Shown in pieces: positions 7,985 to 18,671 of a DNA stretch of 64,000 nucleotides (the stretch's first letter is position 1; each line of letters begins with the position of its first letter). Under the pieces are notes generated by a model. The model was given only the letters and a program-made list of their open reading frames with translations, was not told the DNA's origin and searched no databases. Origin of the DNA: Prochlorococcus marinus str. MIT 9314 (GTDB lineage Bacteria > Cyanobacteriota > Cyanobacteriia > PCC-6307 > Cyanobiaceae); the NCBI RefSeq assembly GCF_000760035.1, contig NZ_JNAO01000012.1:177659-241658 (forward strand), written 5' to 3'. Made by a program: the position numbers and the translations under genes.

Positions 7985-10747
7985 TCAATTCAAAAGTTTG
8001 AGTTTTTTACTAATTCTTTCCTTTTGTACCGAACCCTCATTTAATTTAAATCTGCATTCTTCAACAATATCTTTTGGAGCCTTATCAACGAAATTTTTAT
8101 TAGATAATCTCTTATTTAAATTTTCTAATTCAATAGTCACCTTTTTTAAATCCTTGGTTAACCTTTCCTTTAATGCATCTATATTTACAAAATCCTGAAA
8201 AGGTAAGTAAACCTCTAAATCACTAATTATCCCGGAAAAAGATTTAGCAAACTCTTTTTTATCAACAGCATTAGTTTTAAAAATAAATACTTCAGAAGAT
8301 TTAGTTAAGGTTTGAATATCATCAACTAAAGTTTTTAGAAAATTAATCAATTCATCATTGTCTGAAATTAAATATACAGGACCTTTTTCTGATGGCTTAA
8401 GGCCTAATTCAGCTCTCAAATTTCTAATCAGCCTTATAATTTCAAAGAGTTGCTGAAAGGAATTATCAAGCTTATTATCAACAAATTTATTTTCGTGAAT
8501 TGGCCATTTTTGAAGAGATAATAATACATTATCTGGTTTTAGTTGCAGCACATGCCAAAGTTCCTCAGTAATATGCGGCATAAAAGGATGAATCATTACC
8601 AAAATATCATTGAGCACTTTTATTAAAACTTTTTCAGATATTTGTCTATTTTTAGTCTCTTTATTATTAAACCTTTGTTTAGCAAATTCTACATACCAGT
8701 CACAAAAATCATTCCACGTAAATTCATATAGAAGTTTCGCAGATTCTCCTAATTTATATTCTTGCAACAAAGCAGCGACTTTTATATTTACCTGATTCAA
8801 TTTCGATAAAATCCACTTATCACATACCTCTAAAGAAGTTTCATCACTCTCATTAAGCGAATAATTATTATTAGAAGTTTTATTAATTAACACAAATTTA
8901 GTTGCATTCCATAATTTATTCGCAAAATTTCTTGAAGCTTCAACAGTTGAAGAGGTATCTTTTTTCCTATCAAAATCAAGCCTGATATCTTGTCCAGCGC
9001 CTGCAACTTCTCGAATTAAAGCAAATCGTAGAGCATCAGAACCATATTTATCAATTAATAGTATTGGATCAATACCATTACCTGAACTTTTACTCATTTT
9101 TTTATTGTTTTCATCTCTAACTAGACCATGAATATAAACATCCTTAAAAGGAATATTATTTGTAAAAGTATTCCCCATCATTGTCATTCTTGCCACCCAG
9201 AAGAAAATAATATCGAAACCAGTAACAAGAACACTATTTGGATACCATTTTTTAAAATCCGGATCATTTGTATTTGGCCAACCAAGGGTTGAGAAAGGCC
9301 ATAAACCACTTGAAAACCATGTATCCAAAACATCTTTATCACGAACCAATTTAATATCTAATCCAAATTTTTTATTAGCTTCGATTAAGGCATCTTCTTC
9401 ATTTCTTGCAACGATATATGGAGTATTTTGTTCTATTGAGTCTTGAGATTCATCTAAAACATACCAAGCTGGTATTTGGTGCCCCCACCACAATTGACGA
9501 CTGATACACCAATCATTGATATTATCTAACCAATCCTTATAAACTTTCTCCCATCGTGGAGGAATAAACGATGGTTTTTTAGAATCAATTTCATTAAGAC
9601 ATCCTTGTGATATATCATCCATTTTCAAAAACCATTGTGTTGACAATAAAGGTTCAATTGGCACCTTACCTCTATCAGAAAAAGGAACAGTATGTTTATA
9701 ATCCTCTATCTTTGTCAAAAGGCCTAAGTTATCCAATTCATTGATAATTTTCTCTCTAGCCTCATATCTATCTAAATTTTGAAAAATACCTGCATTAATA
9801 TTTAAAGTGCCATCTTTGTTCATTACATTAATCTGTTTTAAATTATGCCTTTTTCCTATTGCAAAATCATTTGGATCATGGGCTGGAGTAACCTTCACAC
9901 AACCCGTACCAAAATCTTTATCAACATGTGAATCAGCGATAATAGGTATTTCTCTATCAACGAAAGGAACTTTTACTTTGACACCAATAAATTCTTTATA
10001 TCTATCATCATCAGGATTAACTGCCACAGCAGTATCACCCAAAAGAGTTTCTGGTCTTGTTGTTGCAACTTCTAAGTACTTATCTAACTGTTCACCACTT
10101 TCAGAAATTAAAGGGTATTTAAAATGCCATAAATGACCATTTACCTCTTGCATTTCAACTTCTAGATCACTTACGGCAGATTGTGATTCAGGACACCAAT
10201 TAACTAAATATTCACCTCTATAAATTAAATTCTTTTTATAAAGAATATTAAAAGCCTCAACAACTGCCTCATTTAATTTTTGATCAAGAGTAAATCTTTC
10301 TCGAGTCCAGTCGACTGAATATCCTATCCTTTTTAATTGAGAAACTATTCTGCCGCCACTTTGTTCTTTCCACTTCCATGCTTTTTTAAGAAATTCATCT
10401 CTTCCAACAACCTCGCTTGTTTTACCCTCGCTTTTTAATTGTTTTTCAAGAATAGTTTGAACAGCTATTGAAGCATGATCAGTTCCCGGTAAACACAAAA
10501 CATTTTTCCCTAAAAGTCTTTGAAAACGAACTACAACATCTATCAAGGCCGTGTTAAATGCATGCCCCATATGCAAAGATCCAGTTACATTTGGTGGCGG
10601 AATAACAACACAAAAAGGCTCACCATCATCCTCAGGGTTAGGACTAAACGCCTTTAGACTTTCCCATTTTTCTTGCCACTTTTCCTCTACTTCAAAAGGT
10701 GAATAATTCTCTAAAGATAATTGATCATTCATCTCTGTCATGTCCAA
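7985..10747 (-). CDS. valS: Valyl-tRNA synthetase
   Basis: The enzyme charges tRNA-Val and edits misactivated threonine. The 920 residues are typical. The class I signatures are present: HMGH (HIGH motif) at 59-62 after PPNVTGSLHM, and KMSKS near residue 550. The CP1 editing insertion contains TTRPETLLGDTAVAV. The anticodon-binding domain and a C-terminal coiled-coil arm (about 850-915) follow. Several in-frame Met codons occur in the first six residues, so the exact start could move by a few codons. The gene for its substrate, tRNA-Val(UAC), lies about 450 bp upstream on the same strand, probably by coincidence. Confidence 0.97.
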   Translation of the reverse strand: MDMTEMNDQLSLENYSPFEVEEKWQEKWESLKAFSPNPEDDGEPFCVVIPPPNVTGSLHMGHAFNTALIDVVVRFQRLLGKNVLCLPGTDHASIAVQTILEKQLKSEGKTSEVVGRDEFLKKAWKWKEQSGGRIVSQLKRIGYSVDWTRERFTLDQKLNEAVVEAFNILYKKNLIYRGEYLVNWCPESQSAVSDLEVEMQEVNGHLWHFKYPLISESGEQLDKYLEVATTRPETLLGDTAVAVNPDDDRYKEFIGVKVKVPFVDREIPIIADSHVDKDFGTGCVKVTPAHDPNDFAIGKRHNLKQINVMNKDGTLNINAGIFQNLDRYEAREKIINELDNLGLLTKIEDYKHTVPFSDRGKVPIEPLLSTQWFLKMDDISQGCLNEIDSKKPSFIPPRWEKVYKDWLDNINDWCISRQLWWGHQIPAWYVLDESQDSIEQNTPYIVARNEEDALIEANKKFGLDIKLVRDKDVLDTWFSSGLWPFSTLGWPNTNDPDFKKWYPNSVLVTGFDIIFFWVARMTMMGNTFTNNIPFKDVYIHGLVRDENNKKMSKSSGNGIDPILLIDKYGSDALRFALIREVAGAGQDIRLDFDRKKDTSSTVEASRNFANKLWNATKFVLINKTSNNNYSLNESDETSLEVCDKWILSKLNQVNIKVAALLQEYKLGESAKLLYEFTWNDFCDWYVEFAKQRFNNKETKNRQISEKVLIKVLNDILVMIHPFMPHITEELWHVLQLKPDNVLLSLQKWPIHENKFVDNKLDNSFQQLFEIIRLIRNLRAELGLKPSEKGPVYLISDNDELINFLKTLVDDIQTLTKSSEVFIFKTNAVDKKEFAKSFSGIISDLEVYLPFQDFVNIDALKERLTKDLKKVTIELENLNKRLSNKNFVDKAPKDIVEECRFKLNEGSVQKERISKKLKLLN

Positions 10748-10838
10748 ATTTTATTTCAATAAACTTTTTGTTTATTTTATCTTGAGAGCAGCCAATTAAT
10801 GAAAATAATATTAGTTTGCAAAAAAAGACACCTTCATT

Positions 10839-11180
10839 CTACAAAAGTTTGAAGCCAGAACCACAGGAACAACGTATTGCATTTTTTGGTGTTGAAATAA
10901 GAAATCCACCACCGCTCAAGTCACCGTAATAATCTAACTTTAAATCTTTAAGTAAATTAAACTTTTTTACATCCGCGTATAAAGTTACTCCTTCAGTTCT
11001 GGAAATAGGGGATCCATTACATGTCCCTGGCCTTAATTTAATATGCATCCATCCTTCGGAACAATTTTTATCCTCTACCAAATCAATCGACATTTCTCCT
11101 GGAAAACCTCCAAAAGAAGATTGCCTAGATAGTTCTGAAGCAGCGCTTTGACTGATTGAAAGATTGACGATCTCAGTCAT
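10839..11180 (-). CDS. A-type iron-sulfur carrier protein (IscA/ErpA/SufA-like)
   Basis: This 113-residue protein belongs to the HesB/IscA family, which delivers or holds Fe-S clusters during assembly. The three conserved cysteines are visible: Cys54 in PGTCNG, and Cys104 and Cys106 in the C-terminal CSCGSGF. The start MTEIVNLSISQSA at 11180 is preferred because a longer version from 11225 would run into the tRNA-Val gene and add residues unlike the family. The name IscA, SufA or ErpA cannot be decided from sequence alone. It is separated by about 90 bp from valS. Confidence 0.88.
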   Translation of the reverse strand: MTEIVNLSISQSAASELSRQSSFGGFPGEMSIDLVEDKNCSEGWMHIKLRPGTCNGSPISRTEGVTLYADVKKFNLLKDLKLDYYGDLSGGGFLISTPKNAIRCSCGSGFKLL

Positions 11181-11195
11181 TAGAAAAATAATAAA

Positions 11196-11267
<72 letters not shown>

Positions 11268-11365
11268 TTATAATAAACCATTCTAATAGATGAAGTTGAA
11301 ATATTTATACTAAGTATTTAAATATTTCATGATTGAGGCAAAATTAAATTAATAAAATATATCCT

Positions 11366-12211
11366 ATGTCCTCAAACGATAGATATAACTTACAAAAAAA
11401 TTCCGATTTAGAGACTATAGAAAGCTTTAAAATTTTAATATCTAATATCAAATCATTAAAAGATAAAACTTGGGGATGCCCTTGGCAGAAAATACAGTCG
11501 CATAAATCGTTGATCCCATTTTTACATGAAGAAAGTAATGAGTTTATAGATGCGATATATGAAAAAAAGGAGGATAACATGTGTGAAGAGTTAGGAGATC
11601 TTTTATTACAAGTAATGCTTCATGCTGAAATCGGTTACGAAAAAAAAGAATTTGAACTAAATGATGTTATAAAAAATCTAAACAAGAAAATTATTAATAG
11701 ACATCCATATATTTTTAAAAAAAAAGAAAAAGTATCTCTAGAAAAATCGCAACAGATTTGGGAAAACATTAAAAATTCAGAAAAAGAAACACCTCATATG
11801 GAATCATCAATTAGTAAAAATTTAAATATGAAAATCAAAAATTTACCACCAATGATTGGAACAGATAAAATCACAAATGTTGTTAAAGAATATGGTTTTA
11901 AATGGGAGAGTACCGATCAGATTTTTGAAAAGTTAGAAGAAGAGATTAATGAATTAAAGGAAGCAATTAAAAGTAACAATCATTCAGAAATAAAAAATGA
12001 ATTTGGGGATATTTACTTTACCCTTCTAAATCTCTCAAACTTTTTAAAAATAAATCCTGAATCAGCTCTTCAAAAAACTAATAAAAAATTTTTAGACAGA
12101 TTTTCAATCATTGAGCATCATGCAGGCGATAATATTAAAAAACAAACTCCTAAAGACTTTCAAAGGCTTTGGCAAATAGCCAAACGAAAACTTAAAAGAA
12201 AAAATTCTTAA
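11366..12211 (+). CDS. mazG: MazG family nucleoside triphosphate pyrophosphohydrolase
   Basis: MazG hydrolyses NTPs and dNTPs to monophosphates and pyrophosphate, cleaning the pool and affecting (p)ppGpp signalling in other bacteria. The 281 residues contain two MazG domains. The first has CPWQKIQSHKSLIPFLHEES (38-57) with metal-binding EES and EELGD (74-78). The second has EEEINELKEA (191-200) and EFGD (212-215). The complete double-domain form distinguishes it from the short single-domain MazG carried by cyanophages. It starts a plus-strand run with speE 6 bp downstream. Confidence 0.92.
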   Translation: MSSNDRYNLQKNSDLETIESFKILISNIKSLKDKTWGCPWQKIQSHKSLIPFLHEESNEFIDAIYEKKEDNMCEELGDLLLQVMLHAEIGYEKKEFELNDVIKNLNKKIINRHPYIFKKKEKVSLEKSQQIWENIKNSEKETPHMESSISKNLNMKIKNLPPMIGTDKITNVVKEYGFKWESTDQIFEKLEEEINELKEAIKSNNHSEIKNEFGDIYFTLLNLSNFLKINPESALQKTNKKFLDRFSIIEHHAGDNIKKQTPKDFQRLWQIAKRKLKRKNS

Positions 12212-12217
12212 ACGCAA

Positions 12218-13069
12218 ATGACTAATATTGCAACATGGATAGATGAATATCATAAAGGCTCAAGATTCGGTCTAAATGGAGATGTTTTAATTAAACAAAA
12301 ATCACAATATCAAGAAATTATTGTTATTGAAAATGAATGCTATGGCAGAGCTTTAATGCTTGATGGTTGTTGGATGACATCACTAAAAGACGAGAAATAT
12401 TATCATGAGTGTCTTGTGCATCCAGCATTAAGTAGCATTGACGAAAAATCTAATGTACTAATTATTGGCGGAGGAGATGGCGGTACAGCAAGAGAATGCG
12501 TTAAATATTCTCAAATATCAAAAATTGATCTAGTAGAAATTGATGAGGAGGTAATCAAAATATGTAAAAAATTTTTAAAAGAAATTGGAGGCGAAGCATG
12601 GAATGACAAAAGATTAGAAATACATGTTGATGATGGTGTTAAATGGGTAAAAAAAACAAGAGATAATTTTTACGACGTTATATTTATAGATTGTTCAGAT
12701 CCCTCAGAATTTTCAAATTTATTATTTTCAGATTCTTTCTATAAAGAATGTAAAAGAATACTTACACCGAAGGGGATATTAGCAACGCAAAGCGAATCTC
12801 CTGAATCCTTCAAAGATGTTCACATAAATATTTTGAAAACCCTAAAAAAAATATTTAAAGTTTCTGAAACTATGTATTCCTTTGTGCCTATATATCCTAG
12901 TGGTATTTGGAGTTGGACATTCGCTTCTTCAGAAGATCTAAATTTATCAAAGCAAAATTATGATGATGTCCTAAAAATAGAAAAAGGATGTGAAATTTGG
13001 AATTTAAATTTTCAAAATGCAGCATTCAAAATGATGCCAAATAAAATTATAAAAGAACTAGATTCATAA
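12218..13069 (+). CDS. speE: Spermidine synthase (polyamine aminopropyltransferase)
   Basis: The enzyme transfers aminopropyl from decarboxylated S-adenosylmethionine to putrescine. The 283-residue protein has the N-terminal beta domain (WIDEYHKGSRFGL) and the SAM-binding Rossmann motif GGGDGGTARE at 84-93. The acidic loop VEIDEEVI and the catalytic region FIDCSDPSEF follow. The next gene, speB, starts 1 bp after its stop. SpeB would make putrescine from agmatine, so the pair supplies consecutive steps of polyamine synthesis. Confidence 0.95.
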   Translation: MTNIATWIDEYHKGSRFGLNGDVLIKQKSQYQEIIVIENECYGRALMLDGCWMTSLKDEKYYHECLVHPALSSIDEKSNVLIIGGGDGGTARECVKYSQISKIDLVEIDEEVIKICKKFLKEIGGEAWNDKRLEIHVDDGVKWVKKTRDNFYDVIFIDCSDPSEFSNLLFSDSFYKECKRILTPKGILATQSESPESFKDVHINILKTLKKIFKVSETMYSFVPIYPSGIWSWTFASSEDLNLSKQNYDDVLKIEKGCEIWNLNFQNAAFKMMPNKIIKELDS

Positions 13070-13070
13070 G

Positions 13071-13952
13071 ATGACAAAAAATTTATTTGATAACGAAAAT
13101 GCAATTTATATGGGAGCAAAAAGAAGTCCCAAGAATTGCTCAATTGGTATATTTGGCGTTAATTATGACGGGACATGTTCGTTTAAACCAGGAGCAAGAT
13201 TTGGTCCAGAAGCAATAAGACAAGTCAGTTCTTGTTTAGAAACATATTGTCCAAAAATAAAAAAAGACTTAGAGGATGTTATGTATGTTGATTTTGGATC
13301 AATATTAATTGATAAAAATGACTCAAAGTCCGTTATTGAATCGGTTAAATCAGCAACAAATTATTTAATTAGTAAACGCCTTAGTCCAATTATGCTTGGA
13401 GGCGAACACTCTATTACAAGAGGTGCTATTGAAGCATTAGTAAAAAAATATCCAGATTTGATATTGGTTCAACTTGATGCTCATGCAGATTTAAGAGAAT
13501 CATATATAGGGAATGAACATAGTCATGCTTGTACTATGAAAAGATGCTTAGAAGTGCTACCTGAAAAAAAAATTTTGCAAGTAGGAATTAGAAGTGGGAC
13601 TAAAGAAGAATTTCAAATTATGCATAACAACAACCAATTAGTTAACTTTTGTCCAGGCGGAAATGCACATGAATTAAAACAAGCTCTTCTACCATACACG
13701 AAGTCTCCAATCTATTTAACAATAGATTTAGATTGGTTTGATCCCAGTTTACTAGCAGGGACGGGCACTCCAGAACCGGGAGGATTTTTTTGGAATGATT
13801 TTGAAGAAATACTTAAAACTTTGAAAGACCTTAGAATTGTGGCTTCAGATATTGTGGAATTATCTCCAGAAATTGATAAAAGCGGAGTAAGTAGCATCGT
13901 TGCAGCCAAAGTACTTAGAAGCTTAATTTTGTCATTAGAAAATATGCAATAA
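13071..13952 (+). CDS. speB: Agmatinase (ureohydrolase family)
   Basis: This manganese enzyme hydrolyses agmatine to putrescine and urea. At 293 residues it has all ureohydrolase metal-binding motifs: GGEHSITRG with His113, DAHAD (Asp136, His138, Asp140), and DLDWFDP near residue 220. The segment NEHSHACTMKR lies in the substrate loop. Agmatinase is favoured over arginase because the gene directly follows speE, but the motifs alone do not separate agmatinase from arginase or guanidinase-type relatives. The gap to speE is one base, so co-translation is likely. Confidence 0.88.
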   Translation: MTKNLFDNENAIYMGAKRSPKNCSIGIFGVNYDGTCSFKPGARFGPEAIRQVSSCLETYCPKIKKDLEDVMYVDFGSILIDKNDSKSVIESVKSATNYLISKRLSPIMLGGEHSITRGAIEALVKKYPDLILVQLDAHADLRESYIGNEHSHACTMKRCLEVLPEKKILQVGIRSGTKEEFQIMHNNNQLVNFCPGGNAHELKQALLPYTKSPIYLTIDLDWFDPSLLAGTGTPEPGGFFWNDFEEILKTLKDLRIVASDIVELSPEIDKSGVSSIVAAKVLRSLILSLENMQ

Positions 13953-14002
13953 AAAATTTCTAAACTACAGTGTAAAAATACTAAATAAAAACTAAATATT
14001 TC

Positions 14003-15115
14003 ATGGATTTGCTTAAAAGTCCTCTTTATTCAAAATATGTTGAATCCAATGCAAAATTAGTGGATTTTGCAGGTTGGGAAATGCCCATATCATTTTCAGG
14101 ATTAATTAAAGAGCATGAATCAGTTAGATCTTCAGCAGGATTATTTGATATTTCTCATATGGGTGTGATTTCTATCAAAGGAATCAATCCAAAGGATTAT
14201 ATTCAAAAACTTTTTCCTACTAATTTATATTCCTTTTCTGCAGGACAGGGACTTTATACAGTAATGCTCAATGATAAAGGAGGAATAATAGATGACTTAA
14301 TAATTTATGACCTTGGTATACAAAAAAATGATATATCAGAATTATTGTTAATAGTTAATGCAAGTAGATATGAAGAAGATTTTCAGTGGATAAAAAATAA
14401 TTTAAATATGTCTGAAATTTCGATAACAAACTTTAAAAAAGACAAAGTACTTTTAGCACTACAGGGAAAAAACTCATTCGATTTATTTGAAGAATGGATT
14501 GAATCTTCGATCTCACATATCCCTAACTTTGGATGCGAATATAAAATTTTTGAACATATTTCGTCTAAAGAAAAAATTTTCTTTTCAAAGACTGGCTATA
14601 CAGGGGAAAATGGCCTAGAAATACTTTTATCTAAAAAAGCAGCAACTAATTTATGGGATTTCTCAATTTCCAAAAATGTTGCACCTTGTGGTTTAGGAGC
14701 CAGAGATACTCTTAGACTTGAAGCAGGCATGCATCTTTATGGTCAAGACATAAATGAAGAAACTTCTCCATATGAAGCAGGGTTAGGCTGGCTAGTACAT
14801 CTAGAAAATAATCACGAATTCTTTGGAAGAAGATTTCTTGAAGAGCAGTCAAGATTAGGTATTCAAAAAAAGTTAGTTGGTCTCTCTATAGAAGGTAAAG
14901 CAATAGGAAGAAAAGGTTGCGCAGTTTTTAAAGGTGAAGAAAATATTGGGACTATCACAAGCGGCAGTTGGTCTCCAACTAAACAACAAGCTATAGCTTT
15001 TGCATACATCAATACTTCGCATGCCTTAATAAATAATGAAGTTCAAATATCAATAAGAGGCAAAAAATTCAAAGCGGTAATAACAAAGAGAGCGTTTTAT
15101 AAAAAAAATTATTAA
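14003..15115 (+). CDS. gcvT: Aminomethyltransferase, T-protein of the glycine cleavage system
   Basis: GcvT transfers the aminomethyl carbon from lipoyl H-protein to tetrahydrofolate, releasing ammonia and forming methylene-THF. It is needed to recycle glycine from photorespiratory 2-phosphoglycolate. The 370 residues start [20 protein letters not shown] and include [26 protein letters not shown] and [18 protein letters not shown], which are characteristic of T-protein. The genes for the P and H proteins are not in this window. It follows speB by 50 bp. Confidence 0.95.
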   Translation: MDLLKSPLYSKYVESNAKLVDFAGWEMPISFSGLIKEHESVRSSAGLFDISHMGVISIKGINPKDYIQKLFPTNLYSFSAGQGLYTVMLNDKGGIIDDLIIYDLGIQKNDISELLLIVNASRYEEDFQWIKNNLNMSEISITNFKKDKVLLALQGKNSFDLFEEWIESSISHIPNFGCEYKIFEHISSKEKIFFSKTGYTGENGLEILLSKKAATNLWDFSISKNVAPCGLGARDTLRLEAGMHLYGQDINEETSPYEAGLGWLVHLENNHEFFGRRFLEEQSRLGIQKKLVGLSIEGKAIGRKGCAVFKGEENIGTITSGSWSPTKQQAIAFAYINTSHALINNEVQISIRGKKFKAVITKRAFYKKNY

Positions 15116-15170
15116 CTAAATTTACCCTTAAAGAATTATTATAAGTTATTGATAAATAAATCATACTTAG

Positions 15171-16967
15171 ATGAGAAACAAAATTTGCAAAGAACTCAAT
15201 AATACAGATATTGGTAAATTAGTTAATTTATGCGGATGGGTAGATAGAAGAAGAGATCATGGTGGTGTAATTTTTATTGACTTAAGAGACCATAGTGGAT
15301 TTCTACAAATAACAATTAACCCCGATGATGGTGCAGATCTATTTAAACAGGCAGAAACTCTAAGAAATGAAACAGTAATAATGGTTACCGGAATTATTAA
15401 CGAAAGGCCAAAAGATTCAATAAATAAAAATTTAAGTACTGGAGAGTTAGAGCTTAAAGTTAAAGATTTGCAAATTCTCAACCAAATTAAAAAAAACCTA
15501 CCTTTTCCAGTATCTATACATGATTATGAAAATACAAAAGAGGAACTCAGATTAAAATATAGATACCTTGATTTAAGAAGAGGCAAATTACTAGAAAATT
15601 TAAAAGCAAGACATAAAATTATTAAAGTTGCTAGAGAATTTCTTGATAATTTTGGATTTACAGAAGTAGAAACTCCATTACTTACAAAATCAACTCCAGA
15701 AGGCGCTCGCGATTTTCTTGTTCCTGCTCGTCTTTCGAATGGAGAATTTTTTGCTCTACCTCAATCCCCACAACTATTTAAACAACTTTTAATGGTGGGA
15801 GGCTTAGATAAGTATTATCAAATCGCAAAATGTTTCCGTGATGAAGATTTAAGGGCAGATAGACAGCCAGAGTTTACGCAATTAGATATTGAAATGAGCT
15901 TTATTAATGAAGAAGAAATAATCTCTTTTAATGAAAGTCTTATAAAAAAAATATGGAAAGAAGTATTAAATATTGATTTTGATAATGCTTTTCCAAGAAT
16001 GTCATGGCAAGCAGCAATGGATAATTACGGCACTGATAGACCAGACACTAGATATCAAATGTTATTAAAAGATTTAGGAGATGTATTAGGTAATATTGGC
16101 TTTAATATTTTCACCAAAGCAATTAAGTCTGGAGGTTCTATAAAATCCATAACAGTCAAAGGAGGTAATTTAAGTATTAGCAATGTAAGAATTAAACCCG
16201 GAGGTGATATCTTCCAAGTAGCTCAAGATGCAGGAGCTGGTGGTTTGGCCTTTATAAGAGTCAAAGGAGATGAGCTGGAGACTATTGGGGCAATTAAAAA
16301 TAATCTAAATGAAGAACATATAGCTGATATTTTAAGAATCACCGAAGCGCAAGATGGAGACTTAATCCTCTTGGGTGCTGGAGATAAACAAATTGTCAAC
16401 CAGTCATTAGATAGAGTGAGACAATACATCGCAAAAGACTTGAATCTCATAGATAAAAGTAAATGGAATTTCTTATGGGTAACTGATTTCCCGATGTTTG
16501 AGAGAAATGAAGAGGAAAATAGATATGAAGCTTTACATCATCCTTTTTGTTCTCCAAAAAATATAAAATCTAAAGATCCTGAAAACTTGCAAAAAGAACT
16601 CGAGGATTCTGTAGCAAATGCTTATGACTTAGTTCTTAATGGCTTGGAATTAGGGGGAGGCTCTTTACGTATTCATGAAGCAAACTTGCAAAGAGAGGTT
16701 TTGAAAACGGTAGGACTTACTGCTAAAGAAATTAATGAAAAATTTGGATTTCTAATAGAAGCCTTAGAAATGGGTGCTCCTCCTCATGGTGGAATAGCGT
16801 TTGGATTAGATCGTATTACCATGCTAATCATAGGTGCAGATTCAATCAGAGAAACCATTGCGTTTCCAAAAAATCAACAAGCAAAATGCCTTCTCACAAA
16901 TGCACCCTCAAATGTCTCTGAATCACAATTAAAAGAATTAGATATTGAAATAACAATTGATGAATAA
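15171..16967 (+). CDS. aspS: Aspartyl-tRNA synthetase
   Basis: This class II synthetase charges tRNA-Asp. The 598 residues have the bacterial layout: an N-terminal OB anticodon-binding domain ([20 protein letters not shown]), motif 2 ([20 protein letters not shown]), a bacterial GAD insertion domain at about 280-420, and motif 3 ([12 protein letters not shown]) near the C-terminus. Whether it is strictly Asp-specific or also charges tRNA-Asn cannot be told by eye. It lies between gcvT and pyrG on the same strand, separated by 55 and 75 bp. Confidence 0.96.
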   Translation: MRNKICKELNNTDIGKLVNLCGWVDRRRDHGGVIFIDLRDHSGFLQITINPDDGADLFKQAETLRNETVIMVTGIINERPKDSINKNLSTGELELKVKDLQILNQIKKNLPFPVSIHDYENTKEELRLKYRYLDLRRGKLLENLKARHKIIKVAREFLDNFGFTEVETPLLTKSTPEGARDFLVPARLSNGEFFALPQSPQLFKQLLMVGGLDKYYQIAKCFRDEDLRADRQPEFTQLDIEMSFINEEEIISFNESLIKKIWKEVLNIDFDNAFPRMSWQAAMDNYGTDRPDTRYQMLLKDLGDVLGNIGFNIFTKAIKSGGSIKSITVKGGNLSISNVRIKPGGDIFQVAQDAGAGGLAFIRVKGDELETIGAIKNNLNEEHIADILRITEAQDGDLILLGAGDKQIVNQSLDRVRQYIAKDLNLIDKSKWNFLWVTDFPMFERNEEENRYEALHHPFCSPKNIKSKDPENLQKELEDSVANAYDLVLNGLELGGGSLRIHEANLQREVLKTVGLTAKEINEKFGFLIEALEMGAPPHGGIAFGLDRITMLIIGADSIRETIAFPKNQQAKCLLTNAPSNVSESQLKELDIEITIDE

Positions 16968-17012
16968 GAATATATATGGATGTTCTAAAAGTTTTTTGTT
17001 TAAATAAAATAT

Positions 17013-17045
17013 AAGGAGGATGAGCTTAATTAAAAATATTTAATG
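17013..17045 (+). promoter_or_regulatory. pyrG leader: strong Shine-Dalgarno-like AAGGAGG and overlapping mini-ORF
   Basis: AAGGAGG at 17013-17019 is a near-perfect anti-16S match in a genome where most genes lack one, yet it sits about 23 bases from the pyrG ATG (17043), too far for normal use. It directly abuts an ATG at 17020 that opens a seven-codon frame (MSLIKNI) whose TAA overlaps the pyrG start as TAATG. The zero spacing is poor for initiation at 17020. It may be a translational-coupling leader, or the motif may be accidental. Confidence 0.3.
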
Positions 17046-18653
17046 TCAAAATTTGTATTTGTCACTGGAGGAGTAGTTTCTAGCATCGGTAAAGGAATTG
17101 TAGCTGCAAGCTTAGGAAGATTATTAAAGTCTAGAGGATATAGTGTTTCAATATTAAAACTAGATCCATATCTCAATGTTGATCCAGGCACAATGAGCCC
17201 TTTCCAACATGGAGAGGTATTTGTAACCGAAGATGGGGCTGAAACTGATTTAGATTTAGGTCACTATGAAAGATTTACTGATACTGCAATGACTAGGCTA
17301 AATAGTGTCACCACAGGATCTATCTATCAAGCTGTTATAAATAAAGAAAGAAGAGGTAGTTATAACGGAGGAACTGTACAAGTAATACCTCACATAACGG
17401 GAGAAATTAGAGAAAGGATTCATAGAGTAGCCGCTAACAGCAATGCAGATATTATTATTACTGAAATTGGTGGAACAGTTGGTGATATTGAATCTTTACC
17501 TTTTTTAGAGGCAATAAGAGAATTCAAAAATGATGTCAATAGGAACGATGTTGCATACATACACGTAACATTACTTCCTTACATCAAAACCTCTGGCGAA
17601 ATAAAAACTAAACCAACACAACATTCAGTAAAAGAATTAAGATCAATTGGAATTCAGCCAGATTTACTTGTATGCCGAAGTGATAAATCTATCAATGAAG
17701 CTCTTAAAAAAAAGCTTAGTGGTTTTTGCGGTGTCAGTATCAACTCTGTAATTGAAGCTTTAGACGCAGACAGTATTTATTCTGTACCTCTTTCTTTAAA
17801 AAAAGAAGGTTTATGCAAAGAAACCCTGAAGTATTTAGACCTTGAAGATAAAAAATGTGATTTGAGAAATTGGGAGCAACTAATACACAACCTAAGAAAT
17901 CCTGGAGATCCAATAAAAGTTGCCCTTGTAGGCAAATATATTGAACTTGGAGATGCATATTTATCCGTTGTTGAAGCTTTAAGACATGCCTGCATTGAAC
18001 AAAAGGCTTTATTAGATTTACATTGGGTAAGTGCTGAAATGATAGAAAAAAATTCAGCAGAAACTTACTTAAATGAAGTTGATGCAATTGTCGTACCCGG
18101 GGGATTTGGCAATAGAGGAGTCAATGGAAAAATTTCTGCTATAAAATTCGCAAGAGAAAATAAAATTCCCTTTTTAGGTTTGTGCCTTGGTATGCAATGT
18201 GCAGTTATAGAATGGGCCAGAAATGTAGCTAATCTTCCAGATGCATCTAGTTCAGAACTAGACCCAAACACTCCAAATCCAGTGATACATTTATTACCAG
18301 AACAGGAAGATGTAGTTGATTTAGGTGGGACAATGAGACTTGGAGTTTATCCATGTAGATTGACAAAAAACACAACTGGAAAAAACTTATACGATGAGGA
18401 TGTTATTTATGAGAGACATCGACATAGATACGAATTTAATAATTACTACAAACAAAGTTTTTTAGATTCTGGATACAAAATTAGTGGTACATCACCAGAT
18501 GGCAGATTAGTTGAGTTAATTGAGTTAGAAAATCATCCATACTTCTTAGCCTGTCAATATCATCCTGAGTTTTTATCACGACCTGGCAAACCTCATCCTT
18601 TATTTAAAGGATTAATAAAAGCCTCTCAAGATAAGTTAACTGAATCAAATTAA
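17043..18653 (+). CDS. pyrG: CTP synthase (glutamine-hydrolysing)
   Basis: PyrG aminates UTP to CTP using ATP and glutamine. The 536 residues contain the N-terminal synthase domain, with its P-loop [11 protein letters not shown] at the start, and a C-terminal class I amidotransferase domain whose nucleophile lies in GLCLGMQ near residue 381. The terminal YHPEF supplies the catalytic His/Glu. The ATG at 17043 overlaps the TAA of a seven-codon mini-ORF that begins right after a strong AAGGAGG at 17013-17019; see the separate entry. queE follows by 18 bp. Confidence 0.97.
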   Translation: MSKFVFVTGGVVSSIGKGIVAASLGRLLKSRGYSVSILKLDPYLNVDPGTMSPFQHGEVFVTEDGAETDLDLGHYERFTDTAMTRLNSVTTGSIYQAVINKERRGSYNGGTVQVIPHITGEIRERIHRVAANSNADIIITEIGGTVGDIESLPFLEAIREFKNDVNRNDVAYIHVTLLPYIKTSGEIKTKPTQHSVKELRSIGIQPDLLVCRSDKSINEALKKKLSGFCGVSINSVIEALDADSIYSVPLSLKKEGLCKETLKYLDLEDKKCDLRNWEQLIHNLRNPGDPIKVALVGKYIELGDAYLSVVEALRHACIEQKALLDLHWVSAEMIEKNSAETYLNEVDAIVVPGGFGNRGVNGKISAIKFARENKIPFLGLCLGMQCAVIEWARNVANLPDASSSELDPNTPNPVIHLLPEQEDVVDLGGTMRLGVYPCRLTKNTTGKNLYDEDVIYERHRHRYEFNNYYKQSFLDSGYKISGTSPDGRLVELIELENHPYFLACQYHPEFLSRPGKPHPLFKGLIKASQDKLTESN

Positions 18654-18671
18654 TATTCTTTATTTTTTTGA

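Noticed and set aside
9807..10136. 109-residue plus-strand frame inside valS
   Set aside because: It is antisense to a well-conserved synthetase region and looks like a shadow of valS codons. The same applies to similar frames opposite dnaK, uvrA, acnB and purL.
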